From Euzebya tangerina (GTDB lineage: Bacteria > Actinomycetota > Nitriliruptoria > Euzebyales > Euzebyaceae): a DNA stretch of 64,000 nucleotides. Position numbers and translations under genes: made by a program. Below the pieces are notes generated by a model. That model was not told the DNA's origin, searched no databases, and worked only from the letters and a program-made list of their open reading frames with translations. Shown here piece after piece: positions 10,764-18,003 of this stretch (its first letter is position 1; every line of letters begins with the position of its first letter). The stretch lies in the NCBI RefSeq assembly GCF_003074135.1, contig NZ_PPDK01000001.1:3162001-3226000 (forward strand), read 5' to 3'.

Positions 10764-11645
10764 TCAGGACCACTCCGAGAGGAACGCCACCGCGGCGGCG
10801 TTGACGACGGCCGGGTCCGACGCGCTGAGGAAGTGCTGGCCGTCCTCGACCACCTGCAGCTCAGCCCTGGGGGACCGGGTGAACATGGTGATCTCGTCCT
10901 CGGCGTTCGGTACCGAGTAGACCTGATCGGCGGTGCCCTGCAGCCACAGCACCGGACAGGTGACGGTGTCCAGACGCCCGTGCAGACCGTCCCGGTCGCG
11001 GAGGTTCACGCTGCACATGTGCAGCCGCTGCCGCCCCGCCTCCCCGGCGTAGTTCCGGCGGTACTCCTCCAACCAGAACTCGGTCTCCTCGGCGGACACG
11101 TCCTCCCCCAACCCGGCACCCAGCACCATGTGGACGAACTCGTCGGGGACCACCCAATCGTCGTCGACCGGCTCTGCCAGGTCCTCGATCACCGGGGTGC
11201 AGAAGGCCACACCGTCCCAGCAGCCGAGGTCTCGGCTCCGCTGGCTCTCGTCGTCCATCGAGGTCCCCAGCGGCATGATCCCCTGGATGCGATCCGGTGC
11301 CAGCATGGCCATCCGCGCCGTGACCCAGCCACCCTGCGACGTCCCCAGCACGAAGGCCCGGTCGATGCCGAGCGCATCCATGACCTGCAGGTTGGCCAAC
11401 GCCGTGTCCCAGTAGGTGAAGTGCCGACTGGGGCTTCGGGTGCGGCCATGCCCGAACAACTCGATGGCCAGCAGGTTCGCCGTCGAGGTCAGGGCGTCGT
11501 CGGCGAACTGCGGCCGGTACAACTCCGCCGACGTGGTGAACGAGTTGACCAGGACCAGAGTGGGCCGCGACTGGTCCAGCGGCCCAGCCAGGCTGTAGGC
11601 CATGGTCGTGTCGAGATGGGGGATGGTCACGGTCTCGGTCTGCAT
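10764..11645 (-). CDS. Alpha/beta hydrolase
   Basis: A 293-residue alpha/beta-hydrolase-fold protein, probably a cytoplasmic esterase or related enzyme. The nucleophile elbow reads VLGTSQGGW (Ser in G-T-S-Q-G), and the C-terminal histidine lies in EDGQHFLSAS. A charge-relay acid is likely in the strand before it (LQGTADQVY). There is no signal peptide. It lies 29 bp upstream of the aldo/keto reductase on the same strand, but each gene has its own TAGGGT hexamer. The substrate is unknown. Confidence 0.85.
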   Translation of the reverse strand: MQTETVTIPHLDTTMAYSLAGPLDQSRPTLVLVNSFTTSAELYRPQFADDALTSTANLLAIELFGHGRTRSPSRHFTYWDTALANLQVMDALGIDRAFVLGTSQGGWVTARMAMLAPDRIQGIMPLGTSMDDESQRSRDLGCWDGVAFCTPVIEDLAEPVDDDWVVPDEFVHMVLGAGLGEDVSAEETEFWLEEYRRNYAGEAGRQRLHMCSVNLRDRDGLHGRLDTVTCPVLWLQGTADQVYSVPNAEDEITMFTRSPRAELQVVEDGQHFLSASDPAVVNAAAVAFLSEWS

Positions 11646-11660
11646 GCCAGCACCCTACGT
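11646..11660 (-). promoter_or_regulatory. -10 element of the alpha/beta hydrolase, second copy of the shared cassette
   Basis: TAGGGT (11657-11652) ends six bases before the ATG. The sequence through the ATG is identical to that before the aldo/keto reductase. Confidence 0.6.
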
Positions 11661-11681
11661 CACCGGGACGGGCAAGAAGGT

Positions 11682-11717
11682 GGCCACGGTGAGCCGAGCC
11701 GATAGCTCACCGTGGCC
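11682..11717. repeat. Perfect 13-bp inverted repeat upstream of the hydrolase
   Basis: GGCCACGGTGAGC (11682-11694) and GCTCACCGTGGCC (11705-11717) flank a 10-base loop. It lies about 22 bp upstream of the hydrolase -10 element. It is too far from lrp to be its obvious terminator and has no T run. It is followed by a direct repeat, TGGGGTGATCA, twice within about 30 bp. An operator or a structured terminator are both possible. Confidence 0.5.
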
Positions 11718-11785
11718 TGGGGTGATCAACCGGATGGGGTGATCACGACGGGAAAGGTAGGAGCGTCGGATGGCGGGGGAGTGGC

Positions 11786-11820
11786 CGTCGTGTTTCTCTT
11801 TGGTAACAGCGGGCACGACG
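11786..11820 (-). terminator. Possible terminator hairpin after the Lrp gene
   Basis: CGTCGTG and CACGACG form a 7-bp stem with a 21-base loop about 44 bp past the lrp stop. There is no T tract, so termination is a guess. The rest of 11718-11863 shows nothing else credible. Confidence 0.3.
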
Positions 11821-11863
11821 CATGGTCACACCGGCGCCGATTGCGACGCCCTGGTTCATCGAA

Positions 11864-12286
11864 TTACCGTCCGTAGGTGCGAAGGACGACGAAGGTCGTG
11901 GTTCGGACCGTCGTCGGCCAGCGCTTGACCTCGTCAAGTGCTGCATCGAGCGCCGCCGCCGTGGGCGCCTCGAAGCGGGCCAGCAGATCGAAGCTGCCGG
12001 AGACGCTCTCGGCCTCCCGGAACTCCGACAGACCGGCCAGTCGCCGAACGTACCGGGCCGTGTCCCGGGTATCGGTCAGGATGCCCACGCGGGCGACGTG
12101 GCGGCTGGCGGCCTCAGGCCGGACGACCGCGGCGTGGTAGCCGGCGATGATCCCCTCGCGCTCGAGTCGTCTCACGCGCGCCAGGGTTGCGGTGCGGGAG
12201 AGCCCGACCGTCCGACCGAGGGCCGCCATGGGCAGCCGTGCATCTGCTGAGAGGGCCCGGAGGATCTGCTCGTCGACGTCGTCCAC
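11864..12286 (-). CDS. Lrp/AsnC-family transcriptional regulator
   Basis: A 140-residue feast/famine regulator. The N-terminal helix-turn-helix (VDEQILRALSADARLPMAALGRTVGLS, about 2-30) leads to an RAM/effector domain with SGSFDLLARFEA. It is divergent from the lysine aminotransferase gene 94 bp away. In mycobacteria an Lrp regulator (LrpA) likewise sits beside lat, so control of lysine catabolism is likely. The GTG at 12286 was chosen because TACGAT ends eight bases before it; longer in-frame starts would run into the divergent promoter. The ligand is probably lysine or another amino acid, by inference. Confidence 0.88.
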   Translation of the reverse strand: MDDVDEQILRALSADARLPMAALGRTVGLSRTATLARVRRLEREGIIAGYHAAVVRPEAASRHVARVGILTDTRDTARYVRRLAGLSEFREAESVSGSFDLLARFEAPTAAALDAALDEVKRWPTTVRTTTFVVLRTYGR

Positions 12287-12300
12287 TCCGTCAGATCGTA
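12287..12300 (-). promoter_or_regulatory. Leaderless-type -10 element of the Lrp gene
   Basis: TACGAT (minus strand, 12300-12295) ends eight bases before the GTG. Confidence 0.55.
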
Positions 12301-12380
12301 GCGACGATCCGTCGAGGCATGGAGCTGGACTCCACGAATCGACTACCGGAACTGACGGGAGGGCGTACCACACTCACCTC

Positions 12381-13727
12381 ATGGGGAACACCACCAGAAT
12401 CAGCCAGACCATGCGGCCGGCCGACGTCCACGAGGTGCTGGACGAGCACATCCTGACCGATGGCTACGATCTGGTGCTGGACACGGCCGCCTCTCAGGGG
12501 TCGTGGCTGGTCGACGCACGGGACGGCCGGCGCTACCTGGACGTCTTCACCTTCTATGCCTCCTCACCGCTGGGGATGAACCACCCCGGGCTCACCGACG
12601 ACGAGACCTTCAAGGCGGACCTGCTCGACGCCGCCCTGAACAAGCCGGCCAACTCCGACGTCTACACCGTGCACTTCGCCACCTTCGTGGATGCACTCGC
12701 CCGGGTGCTCGGCGACCCAGCGCTGCCCCACTACTTCTTCATCGAGGGCGGAGCGGCCGCGGTGGAGAACGCCCTCAAGGTCGCCTTCGACTGGAAGAGC
12801 CGCCACAATGCCGCTCGCGGACGTGCGGCGGCCGGGCACCGCGTGCTGCACCTGAGCGGCGCCTTCCACGGCCGCTCGGGCTACACGATGTCGTTGACCA
12901 ACACCGACCCGAACAAGGTCGCGCTGTTCCCGAAGTTCGACTGGCCTCGCATCACGGCCCCGCAGGTCACCCATCCCATCGCCGACAACCTGGCGAACAT
13001 CCAGCAGCAGGAGGGTGAGGCGCTCTGCCAGGCTCGGGCCGCGTTCGACCGGTACCCGCACGAGATCGCCTGTGTGATCGCCGAGCCGATCCAGGCCGAG
13101 GGTGGCGACAACCACCTGCGCCCCGAGTTCCTGCACGCGCTGCAGGAGATGGCCCACGCCCACGACGCGCTCTTCGTCCTCGACGAGGTCCAGACCGGCG
13201 CCGGCATCACGGGCCACGCCTGGGCGCATCAGGGGATGGGCCTGGAGCCCGACGTGATCGCCTTCGGCAAGAAGCTCCAGGTCTGCGGCGTGATGGCCGG
13301 CCGCCGAGTGGACGAGGTACCGGACAACGTCTTCGCCACCTCGAGCCGGATCAACTCCACCTGGGGAGGCAACCTGACCGACATGGTCCGGTCACGACGG
13401 ATCCTCGAGATCATCGAAGAGCAGGACCTGGTCACCGCCGCCAAGGACAAGGGCGAGCACCTGCTGGCCCGGCTCGACGATCTGGCCGAGCGATACCGCG
13501 GTCAGGTGAGCAACGTGCGCGGCCTCGGCCTGCTCTGCGCCCTCGACCTGGTCGACCGCAGCAGCCGCGACCGCGTCATTTCCCGTCTCCGAAAGGAGGA
13601 GCAGGTGATGATCCTGGGCTGCGGCGACCGGACCGTGCGCTTCCGCCCCTCGTTGACCGTCACGACCGCTGAGCTCGACCTGGTCGTGGACGCGCTCGCC
13701 CGCGTCCTGGCTCGCCCCATCGAGTGA
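12381..13727 (+). CDS. lat: L-lysine 6-aminotransferase (PLP)
   Basis: Transfers the epsilon-amino group of lysine to 2-oxoglutarate, giving alpha-aminoadipate semialdehyde. The 448-residue class III aminotransferase matches the Lat subgroup: DVFTFYASSPLGMNHPGL near the start, SGAFHGRSGYTMSLTNT, FVLDEVQTGAG, and the PLP-lysine motif FGKKLQVCG (Lys297/Lys298). The ATG at 12381 lies within a long open frame that extends into the divergent lrp promoter, and CACACT ends six bases before it. The gene is followed by an aldehyde dehydrogenase that would oxidise the product. Regulation by the adjacent Lrp protein is probable. Confidence 0.92.
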   Translation: MGNTTRISQTMRPADVHEVLDEHILTDGYDLVLDTAASQGSWLVDARDGRRYLDVFTFYASSPLGMNHPGLTDDETFKADLLDAALNKPANSDVYTVHFATFVDALARVLGDPALPHYFFIEGGAAAVENALKVAFDWKSRHNAARGRAAAGHRVLHLSGAFHGRSGYTMSLTNTDPNKVALFPKFDWPRITAPQVTHPIADNLANIQQQEGEALCQARAAFDRYPHEIACVIAEPIQAEGGDNHLRPEFLHALQEMAHAHDALFVLDEVQTGAGITGHAWAHQGMGLEPDVIAFGKKLQVCGVMAGRRVDEVPDNVFATSSRINSTWGGNLTDMVRSRRILEIIEEQDLVTAAKDKGEHLLARLDDLAERYRGQVSNVRGLGLLCALDLVDRSSRDRVISRLRKEEQVMILGCGDRTVRFRPSLTVTTAELDLVVDALARVLARPIE

Positions 13728-13770
13728 CATGGTGCACGAACCCGACCCGGCGCAGGGTGACTGCACCATG
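13728..13770. repeat. Inverted repeat between lat and the aldehyde dehydrogenase
   Basis: CATGGTGCA (13728-13736) and TGCACCATG (13762-13770) are perfect 9-base arms around 25 bases, starting right after the lat stop codon. The transcript could fold here, limiting readthrough or protecting the lat message. An operator is an alternative. Confidence 0.45.
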
Positions 13771-13822
13771 GTGCTCAATGCCTCCCACCTGACCACACCG
13801 CCCCGAAGGATCTGAGAGACCC

Positions 13823-15382
13823 ATGACCCGCATCATCACCTCGACCATCAACGGCAAGCCGGTCGACCGTCCCGCCTCCGAGACGCTCGCCCTGCGCAAC
13901 CCGGCCAACCTCACCGACCACGTCGCCGACGTCCACCTGACGGACGCCGACACGCTGGTCCAGGCCGCCACCGCGGCCACGGCCGCACAGCCAGGATGGG
14001 CCGACCTGCCGGCCCCGACCCGGGGCCGGACGATCCAGCAGATCGGCCGGATCATCGAGTCCAACAAGGAGGCGCTGGCCAAGCTGGTCACCCGCGAGAT
14101 CGGCAAGCCCTACGCCGAAGCACTCGGCGAGGTGCAGGAGATGGTCGACACCTGCGACTTCTTCCTCGGGGAGGGACGGCGACTGTACGGCCAGACCGTC
14201 CCCAGCGAGATGCCCGACAAGCAGCTGTTCACCTACCGCCGACCCGTCGGCTCGCTCGTCATCGTGACCGCCGGGAACTTCCCGGTCGCCGTGCCCAGCT
14301 GGTACCTAGTCCCAGCTCTGCTGTGCGGCAACACCGTCACCTGGAAGCCCGCCGAGTACGCCGCCGCCAGCGCTCAGGCCACCGCTGAGCTGTTCTGGGC
14401 AGCCGGCCTTCCCGATGGGGTGCTGAACCTCGTGCTCGCCGATGGCCCGACGACCTTCGAGGGCATCGAGCAGTCCCTCGAGGGGGGTGTGGTCGACAAG
14501 ATCGGGTTCACCGGCTCGGTCGCCGTCGGCCGGAAGCTGGGCGAACTCGCCGGCCGGCACCTGCAGACCCCGTGCCTGGAACTGGGCGGCAAGAACCCGA
14601 TGGTCGTCATGCCGGACGCCGACCTCGACCTGGCCGTCGAGGGTGCGCTGTTCGGCGGGTTCGGCACGGGTGGCCAGCGGTGCACCAGCCTGGGCACCGT
14701 CATCGTGCACGAGAGCGTTCACGACGCCTTCCTCGCCCGCTTCGACATCGCGACCCGTGCGGCCAAGGTCGGGGATCCGATGAACGCTGAGATCCTCTAC
14801 GGCCCGATGATCTCGCAGCGCTTCTGCGACACCTTCACCGGCTGGTTGGACGAGATCCAGGACCACCACACCCTGCACGGCTCCACGGGAACGGGTCGGA
14901 TCACGGCCGACAACCCGCGAGAGGGCTTCGTCGGCGACCCGGAGGCCGGCATCTTCTGCCACCCGACGATCGTGGACGGCATCACACCGGACGACACGCT
15001 GTACCAGCAGGAGACGTTCGGACCCGTGGTCGGTGTCGCCACGTTCAGCGAGTTCGACGAGGCGATCGCGTTGGCCAACGGACACGGCTACGGCCTCTCC
15101 TCGGCGATCTACACCACGAACCCGACCAGTGCGTTCCGGTTCGCCGAGCGCGTCAGCGCGGGGATGACCTCGGTCAACAACTCCACGTCCGGCGCCGAGG
15201 CGCACCTGCCGTTCGGGGGCAACGGCAAGTCCGGCAACGGCTCGCGTCAGTCCGGGATCTGGGTGATCGATCAGTTCACGCGCTGGCAGTCCGTCAACTG
15301 GGACTACGCCGGGAAGCTGCAGAAGGCCCAGATGGACATCTCCGACATCGACGCCGATCTGGACTTCCGCCTGACGGAGTAG
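13823..15382 (+). CDS. Aldehyde dehydrogenase, probable aminoadipate-semialdehyde dehydrogenase
   Basis: A 519-residue NAD(P)+ aldehyde dehydrogenase with catalytic Cys287 (GGQRCTSLG) and general base Glu253 (CLELGGKNP). FTGSVAVGRKLGELAG and VTAGNFPVAVPSW are typical of the cofactor and active-site regions. It lies 95 bp after lat, so the likely substrate is alpha-aminoadipate semialdehyde (in equilibrium with piperideine-6-carboxylate), yielding alpha-aminoadipate. Mycobacteria keep a comparable dehydrogenase near lat and lrpA. An alternative is another semialdehyde in the same route. A GAAGGA purine run lies 14 bp before the ATG. Confidence 0.88.
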   Translation: MTRIITSTINGKPVDRPASETLALRNPANLTDHVADVHLTDADTLVQAATAATAAQPGWADLPAPTRGRTIQQIGRIIESNKEALAKLVTREIGKPYAEALGEVQEMVDTCDFFLGEGRRLYGQTVPSEMPDKQLFTYRRPVGSLVIVTAGNFPVAVPSWYLVPALLCGNTVTWKPAEYAAASAQATAELFWAAGLPDGVLNLVLADGPTTFEGIEQSLEGGVVDKIGFTGSVAVGRKLGELAGRHLQTPCLELGGKNPMVVMPDADLDLAVEGALFGGFGTGGQRCTSLGTVIVHESVHDAFLARFDIATRAAKVGDPMNAEILYGPMISQRFCDTFTGWLDEIQDHHTLHGSTGTGRITADNPREGFVGDPEAGIFCHPTIVDGITPDDTLYQQETFGPVVGVATFSEFDEAIALANGHGYGLSSAIYTTNPTSAFRFAERVSAGMTSVNNSTSGAEAHLPFGGNGKSGNGSRQSGIWVIDQFTRWQSVNWDYAGKLQKAQMDISDIDADLDFRLTE

Positions 15383-15418
15383 CCCGCCGACGGGCCCGTG
15401 CGTGCCCGAGGGTCGGCT

Positions 15419-15584
15419 CTAGTGGTCCGTGGGAGAAGATCTTTGCGCTTGCCGTGGTCAGCCGCGCGCCGCTGGCAAGGCGCGCGAAGCCGCCGCATGG
15501 CGGGTCATTCAAGCGAGCGCAACGCAGTCCAGCGGTGATGCGGGGGCCGCGGACGCCAAAGAGATTTGAACTACGGACCACTAG
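15419..15584. mobile_element. MITE-like 166-bp inverted-repeat element with CTAG ends
   Basis: CTAGTGGTCCGT (15419-15430) is perfectly inverted as ACGGACCACTAG (15573-15584). Imperfect similarity continues inward (AGATCTTTG against CAAAGAGAT). The inside has no credible gene but folds: CGCGCGCC/GGCGCGCG (15463-15470/15479-15486) and CCGCC/GGCGG (15490-15494/15499-15503). If CTAG is a duplicated target, the mobile unit is TGGTCCGT...ACGGACCA. The right CTAG supplies the TAG stop of the neighbouring HAD gene. No transposase is present, so this would be a non-autonomous element. A structured RNA or bidirectional terminator is an alternative. Confidence 0.6.
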
Positions 15585-16300
15585 GACGAGACGAGGTCGC
15601 CCAGCGCGTTCCACACCTCACCCAGGTCGTCGACCACCACGTCGGCGACCAGGCCGTCACCCGGCGCGTAGGTGTTGCGGATCCAGATCGTGCGCATGCC
15701 GACGGCTGATGCCCCCTGGATGTCGTCGATCGGACGGTCGCCGACGAAGAGTGCACGCTCAGGCTCGACCTGGAGACGGTCGCAGAGCCGCTGGAACGGC
15801 TCGGGGTGCGGCTTGATCCAGTCGATCTCGGAGGTGTAGACGCACTCGTCGATCAGACCACCGAGCCCGTCGCGCTCGAGGAACCGCTCGTGGAACGACC
15901 GCGGCCAGTGCGTGTTGGACAGCAGGCCGCACTTCACCTCGGAGCGTTGCAGGTCGGACAGCAGCTCCGCCGCTGCCGGGTGGTGGGTGATCGTCTGGGT
16001 CCAGCCGTCCAGGTGCGCCTCTTGCGCGGTCGCGAGGACCGCCTCCGCGACGTCGAGGCCGAGCTCGTCGGACGCCTCCCGCAGCAGGTCCATCAGACGA
16101 GAGGACCGCATGGACGAGGTCGTCCGTGCCCACGATCGCCGCTCAACCTCTGCGAGCTGTCGAGTCAGGTTCCGCGCGGACACCAGGTCGTCGGGCACCA
16201 GGACGTGGGCAGCCGTGCGCCACATGTCGATCAGCTCGACTTCGGTGTGGACCGCCAGTGTCCCACCCCAGTCGAACAGGACCGCGTCGACATCGGTCAC
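15581..16300 (-). CDS. HAD-superfamily hydrolase
   Basis: A 239-residue phosphatase-like HAD protein. Motif I is VLFDWGGTL, motif II LLSNTHW, motif III lysine is in DWIKPHPEPF and motif IV is FVGDRPIDD. The usual second Asp of DxDxT is Gly, which is common in this subfamily. It starts with GTG at 16300, 30 bp after the thiamine-diphosphate enzyme on the same strand, so the two are probably cotranscribed. Its TAG stop lies inside the CTAG end of the inverted-repeat element, so the last residues may have changed on insertion. The substrate is unknown. Confidence 0.85.
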   Translation of the reverse strand: MTDVDAVLFDWGGTLAVHTEVELIDMWRTAAHVLVPDDLVSARNLTRQLAEVERRSWARTTSSMRSSRLMDLLREASDELGLDVAEAVLATAQEAHLDGWTQTITHHPAAAELLSDLQRSEVKCGLLSNTHWPRSFHERFLERDGLGGLIDECVYTSEIDWIKPHPEPFQRLCDRLQVEPERALFVGDRPIDDIQGASAVGMRTIWIRNTYAPGDGLVADVVVDDLGEVWNALGDLVSS

Positions 16301-16330
16301 GTGATGCCGGTCACCCGCCCGGTCGTGCGG

Positions 16331-17968
16331 TCATGCCGCCGAGGTCTTCCGGTACCAGCGACTCTGGTCGGTCGGCGGCTGGGACAGGTCGGCCTTCAGC
16401 ACCAGGACGGTGGGGTCGGGTGCTGCGACGTGGGCGCGGACGGCGGTGGTCAGCTCCTCCCCGACGGAGGTGACCGTGTCCGCCCGGATCCCGAACGTCC
16501 GAGCCGTCGAGGCGAAGTCCGGGCTCGGATGATCGAACAGGTGTGCATCCTGCCCGAGCTCGGTCAGAACGGGCCGCAGCCGTCCGCTGCCACCCTCGTC
16601 GACGATGAGGACGGTGAGAGCCGGCTTCTCGCGGGCCATGACGGACAGGGCCCCCAGGCTGGCCATCATCCCATCCCCACCGATCACCGCGAGTAGGGGC
16701 TCGTTCTCGCCCGTCATGGCAGCCCCGATCGCCGCCGGCAGCGCAAACCCCACGACGTCCACGGAGGTCGGGGTGAGCAGGGTCCGGGGCAGCGTCCACT
16801 CGTGGAAGGCCGCCATCCAGCGTCCCGCGGTGCAGGGGTCGGCCACGACCGTGGTGCGGTCCGGCAGAGCGCCCGCCAGGGACTCGAGGAACACCGCCTC
16901 GCTCTCGTCGTCGCTCCGCAGGTCCCGCTTGACCTGCTCCTTGATCTCCTGCAGCCGTGAGCGGACCACCGCCGTGCCGCCGCGGTAGCTGACCGCGTCG
17001 GACAGGGCCTTGGTGAGGGTCTTGGCGTCGCCTCGCAGCAGGACCCCGGGGCGGTAGTGCCGCCCCGCGTCGACGGGATCGATGTTGATGGCGATCAGGT
17101 TGGCCGGCTCGGGCAGACGCAGACCCTGGGTGCTCTGCTCGTCGAAGTCCGTCCCGACGGCGATGACCAGGTCGGCCTTGTCCCACAGCGCACCCACCGC
17201 CGGCAGGTGCGGCGGCAACCCGACCAGGCACGGGTGGCGGGCCGGGAGCAGCCCGGCCGCCTGCTGGGTCAGGATGACCGGCGCGCCCACCTTCTCGGCC
17301 AGCTCGGCGATCGCTCCGCCGGCGTGCGCCCGCATGGCACCGCCACCGGCCCAGATCAGCACCGACTGGGAGTCGTCGACCAGGTTGCCGGCCCGGCGGA
17401 GCTGGACGTGCTCCACACCAGCCCGCGGCTGGGGCGAGGCCGGCTCCACCGCATCCTCGTCGGGTTCCGGGGCGGCTTCGACCTCGAGGAACCGTTCGGT
17501 GACCTGGACGACGACCGGCCGGCGCGGGCTCCGCGTGGCCGTCTCCGCGATCCCGCGCAGCGCCGACACGAGGTTCTCGCCCTCGCGCAGCTTCACGATC
17601 GGGACCACCGGTTCGGGGGTCGGGGCGGGAGCTGGCCGGGGGCGGGGTGGCCCCGGCAGGTCGGGCAGTTCCGGGAGGACGTTGAGGAGCACGACCGGGG
17701 ACTCCGCCGCGCTGGCCTGCGCCAACTCCGGCAGGACCGCTGGGCCCGGCTCACGTCCGCTGAGGACCACACCGATCCGTGACGCACGACGGGCGTACCC
17801 GTCGGCGGCCTGCACAGCCAAGCTCGTGCTCGGCATCGTCACGAAGCGGATGCCACTGCGTCGCAGCTCGACCGCCACCGGCAGGTTGACGGCGTCTGCA
17901 ACCCCGAACACCACAGGGACACCAACCCGTTCCAAGGCGGCGGTCAGGGCTTCAGCTCCAGATGCCAT
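16331..17968 (-). CDS. Atypical thiamine-diphosphate enzyme, acetolactate-synthase-like
   Basis: A 545-residue protein with the three-domain layout of acetolactate synthase/decarboxylases: PYR-like (about 1-165), central (about 185-320) and PP-like (about 365-520). The fold is recognisable from QAADGYARR and GGDGMMASLGALSVMA. However, the Glu that activates thiamine diphosphate (normally in RHEQ.A.HAADGYA) aligns with Thr48 in MPSTSLAVQAADGYA. Asp432 of GDG is kept, but the Asn pair expected about 25 residues later reads VDEGGS. The enzyme may be altered in mechanism, inactive or regulatory. The ATG follows TAGGTT by six bases. Confidence 0.75.
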   Translation of the reverse strand: MASGAEALTAALERVGVPVVFGVADAVNLPVAVELRRSGIRFVTMPSTSLAVQAADGYARRASRIGVVLSGREPGPAVLPELAQASAAESPVVLLNVLPELPDLPGPPRPRPAPAPTPEPVVPIVKLREGENLVSALRGIAETATRSPRRPVVVQVTERFLEVEAAPEPDEDAVEPASPQPRAGVEHVQLRRAGNLVDDSQSVLIWAGGGAMRAHAGGAIAELAEKVGAPVILTQQAAGLLPARHPCLVGLPPHLPAVGALWDKADLVIAVGTDFDEQSTQGLRLPEPANLIAINIDPVDAGRHYRPGVLLRGDAKTLTKALSDAVSYRGGTAVVRSRLQEIKEQVKRDLRSDDESEAVFLESLAGALPDRTTVVADPCTAGRWMAAFHEWTLPRTLLTPTSVDVVGFALPAAIGAAMTGENEPLLAVIGGDGMMASLGALSVMAREKPALTVLIVDEGGSGRLRPVLTELGQDAHLFDHPSPDFASTARTFGIRADTVTSVGEELTTAVRAHVAAPDPTVLVLKADLSQPPTDQSRWYRKTSAA

Positions 17969-17980
17969 ACGCAGAACCTA
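17969..17980 (-). promoter_or_regulatory. Leaderless-type -10 element of the thiamine-diphosphate enzyme
   Basis: TAGGTT ends six bases before the ATG at 17968. It probably drives this gene and the HAD gene. Confidence 0.6.
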
Positions 17981-18003
17981 CCGAACAACCGGCTCTGACA
18001 GCG

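Noticed and set aside
11743-11946. 67-codon frame on the minus strand beyond lrp
   Set aside because: Overlaps the lrp 3' end in another frame, with biased composition and no start signal.
15419-15584. A tRNA-like stretch (GTTCAAATC on the minus strand)
   Set aside because: The T-loop-like bases lack a pairing T stem, acceptor stem and anticodon arm; the inverted-repeat reading explains the region better.
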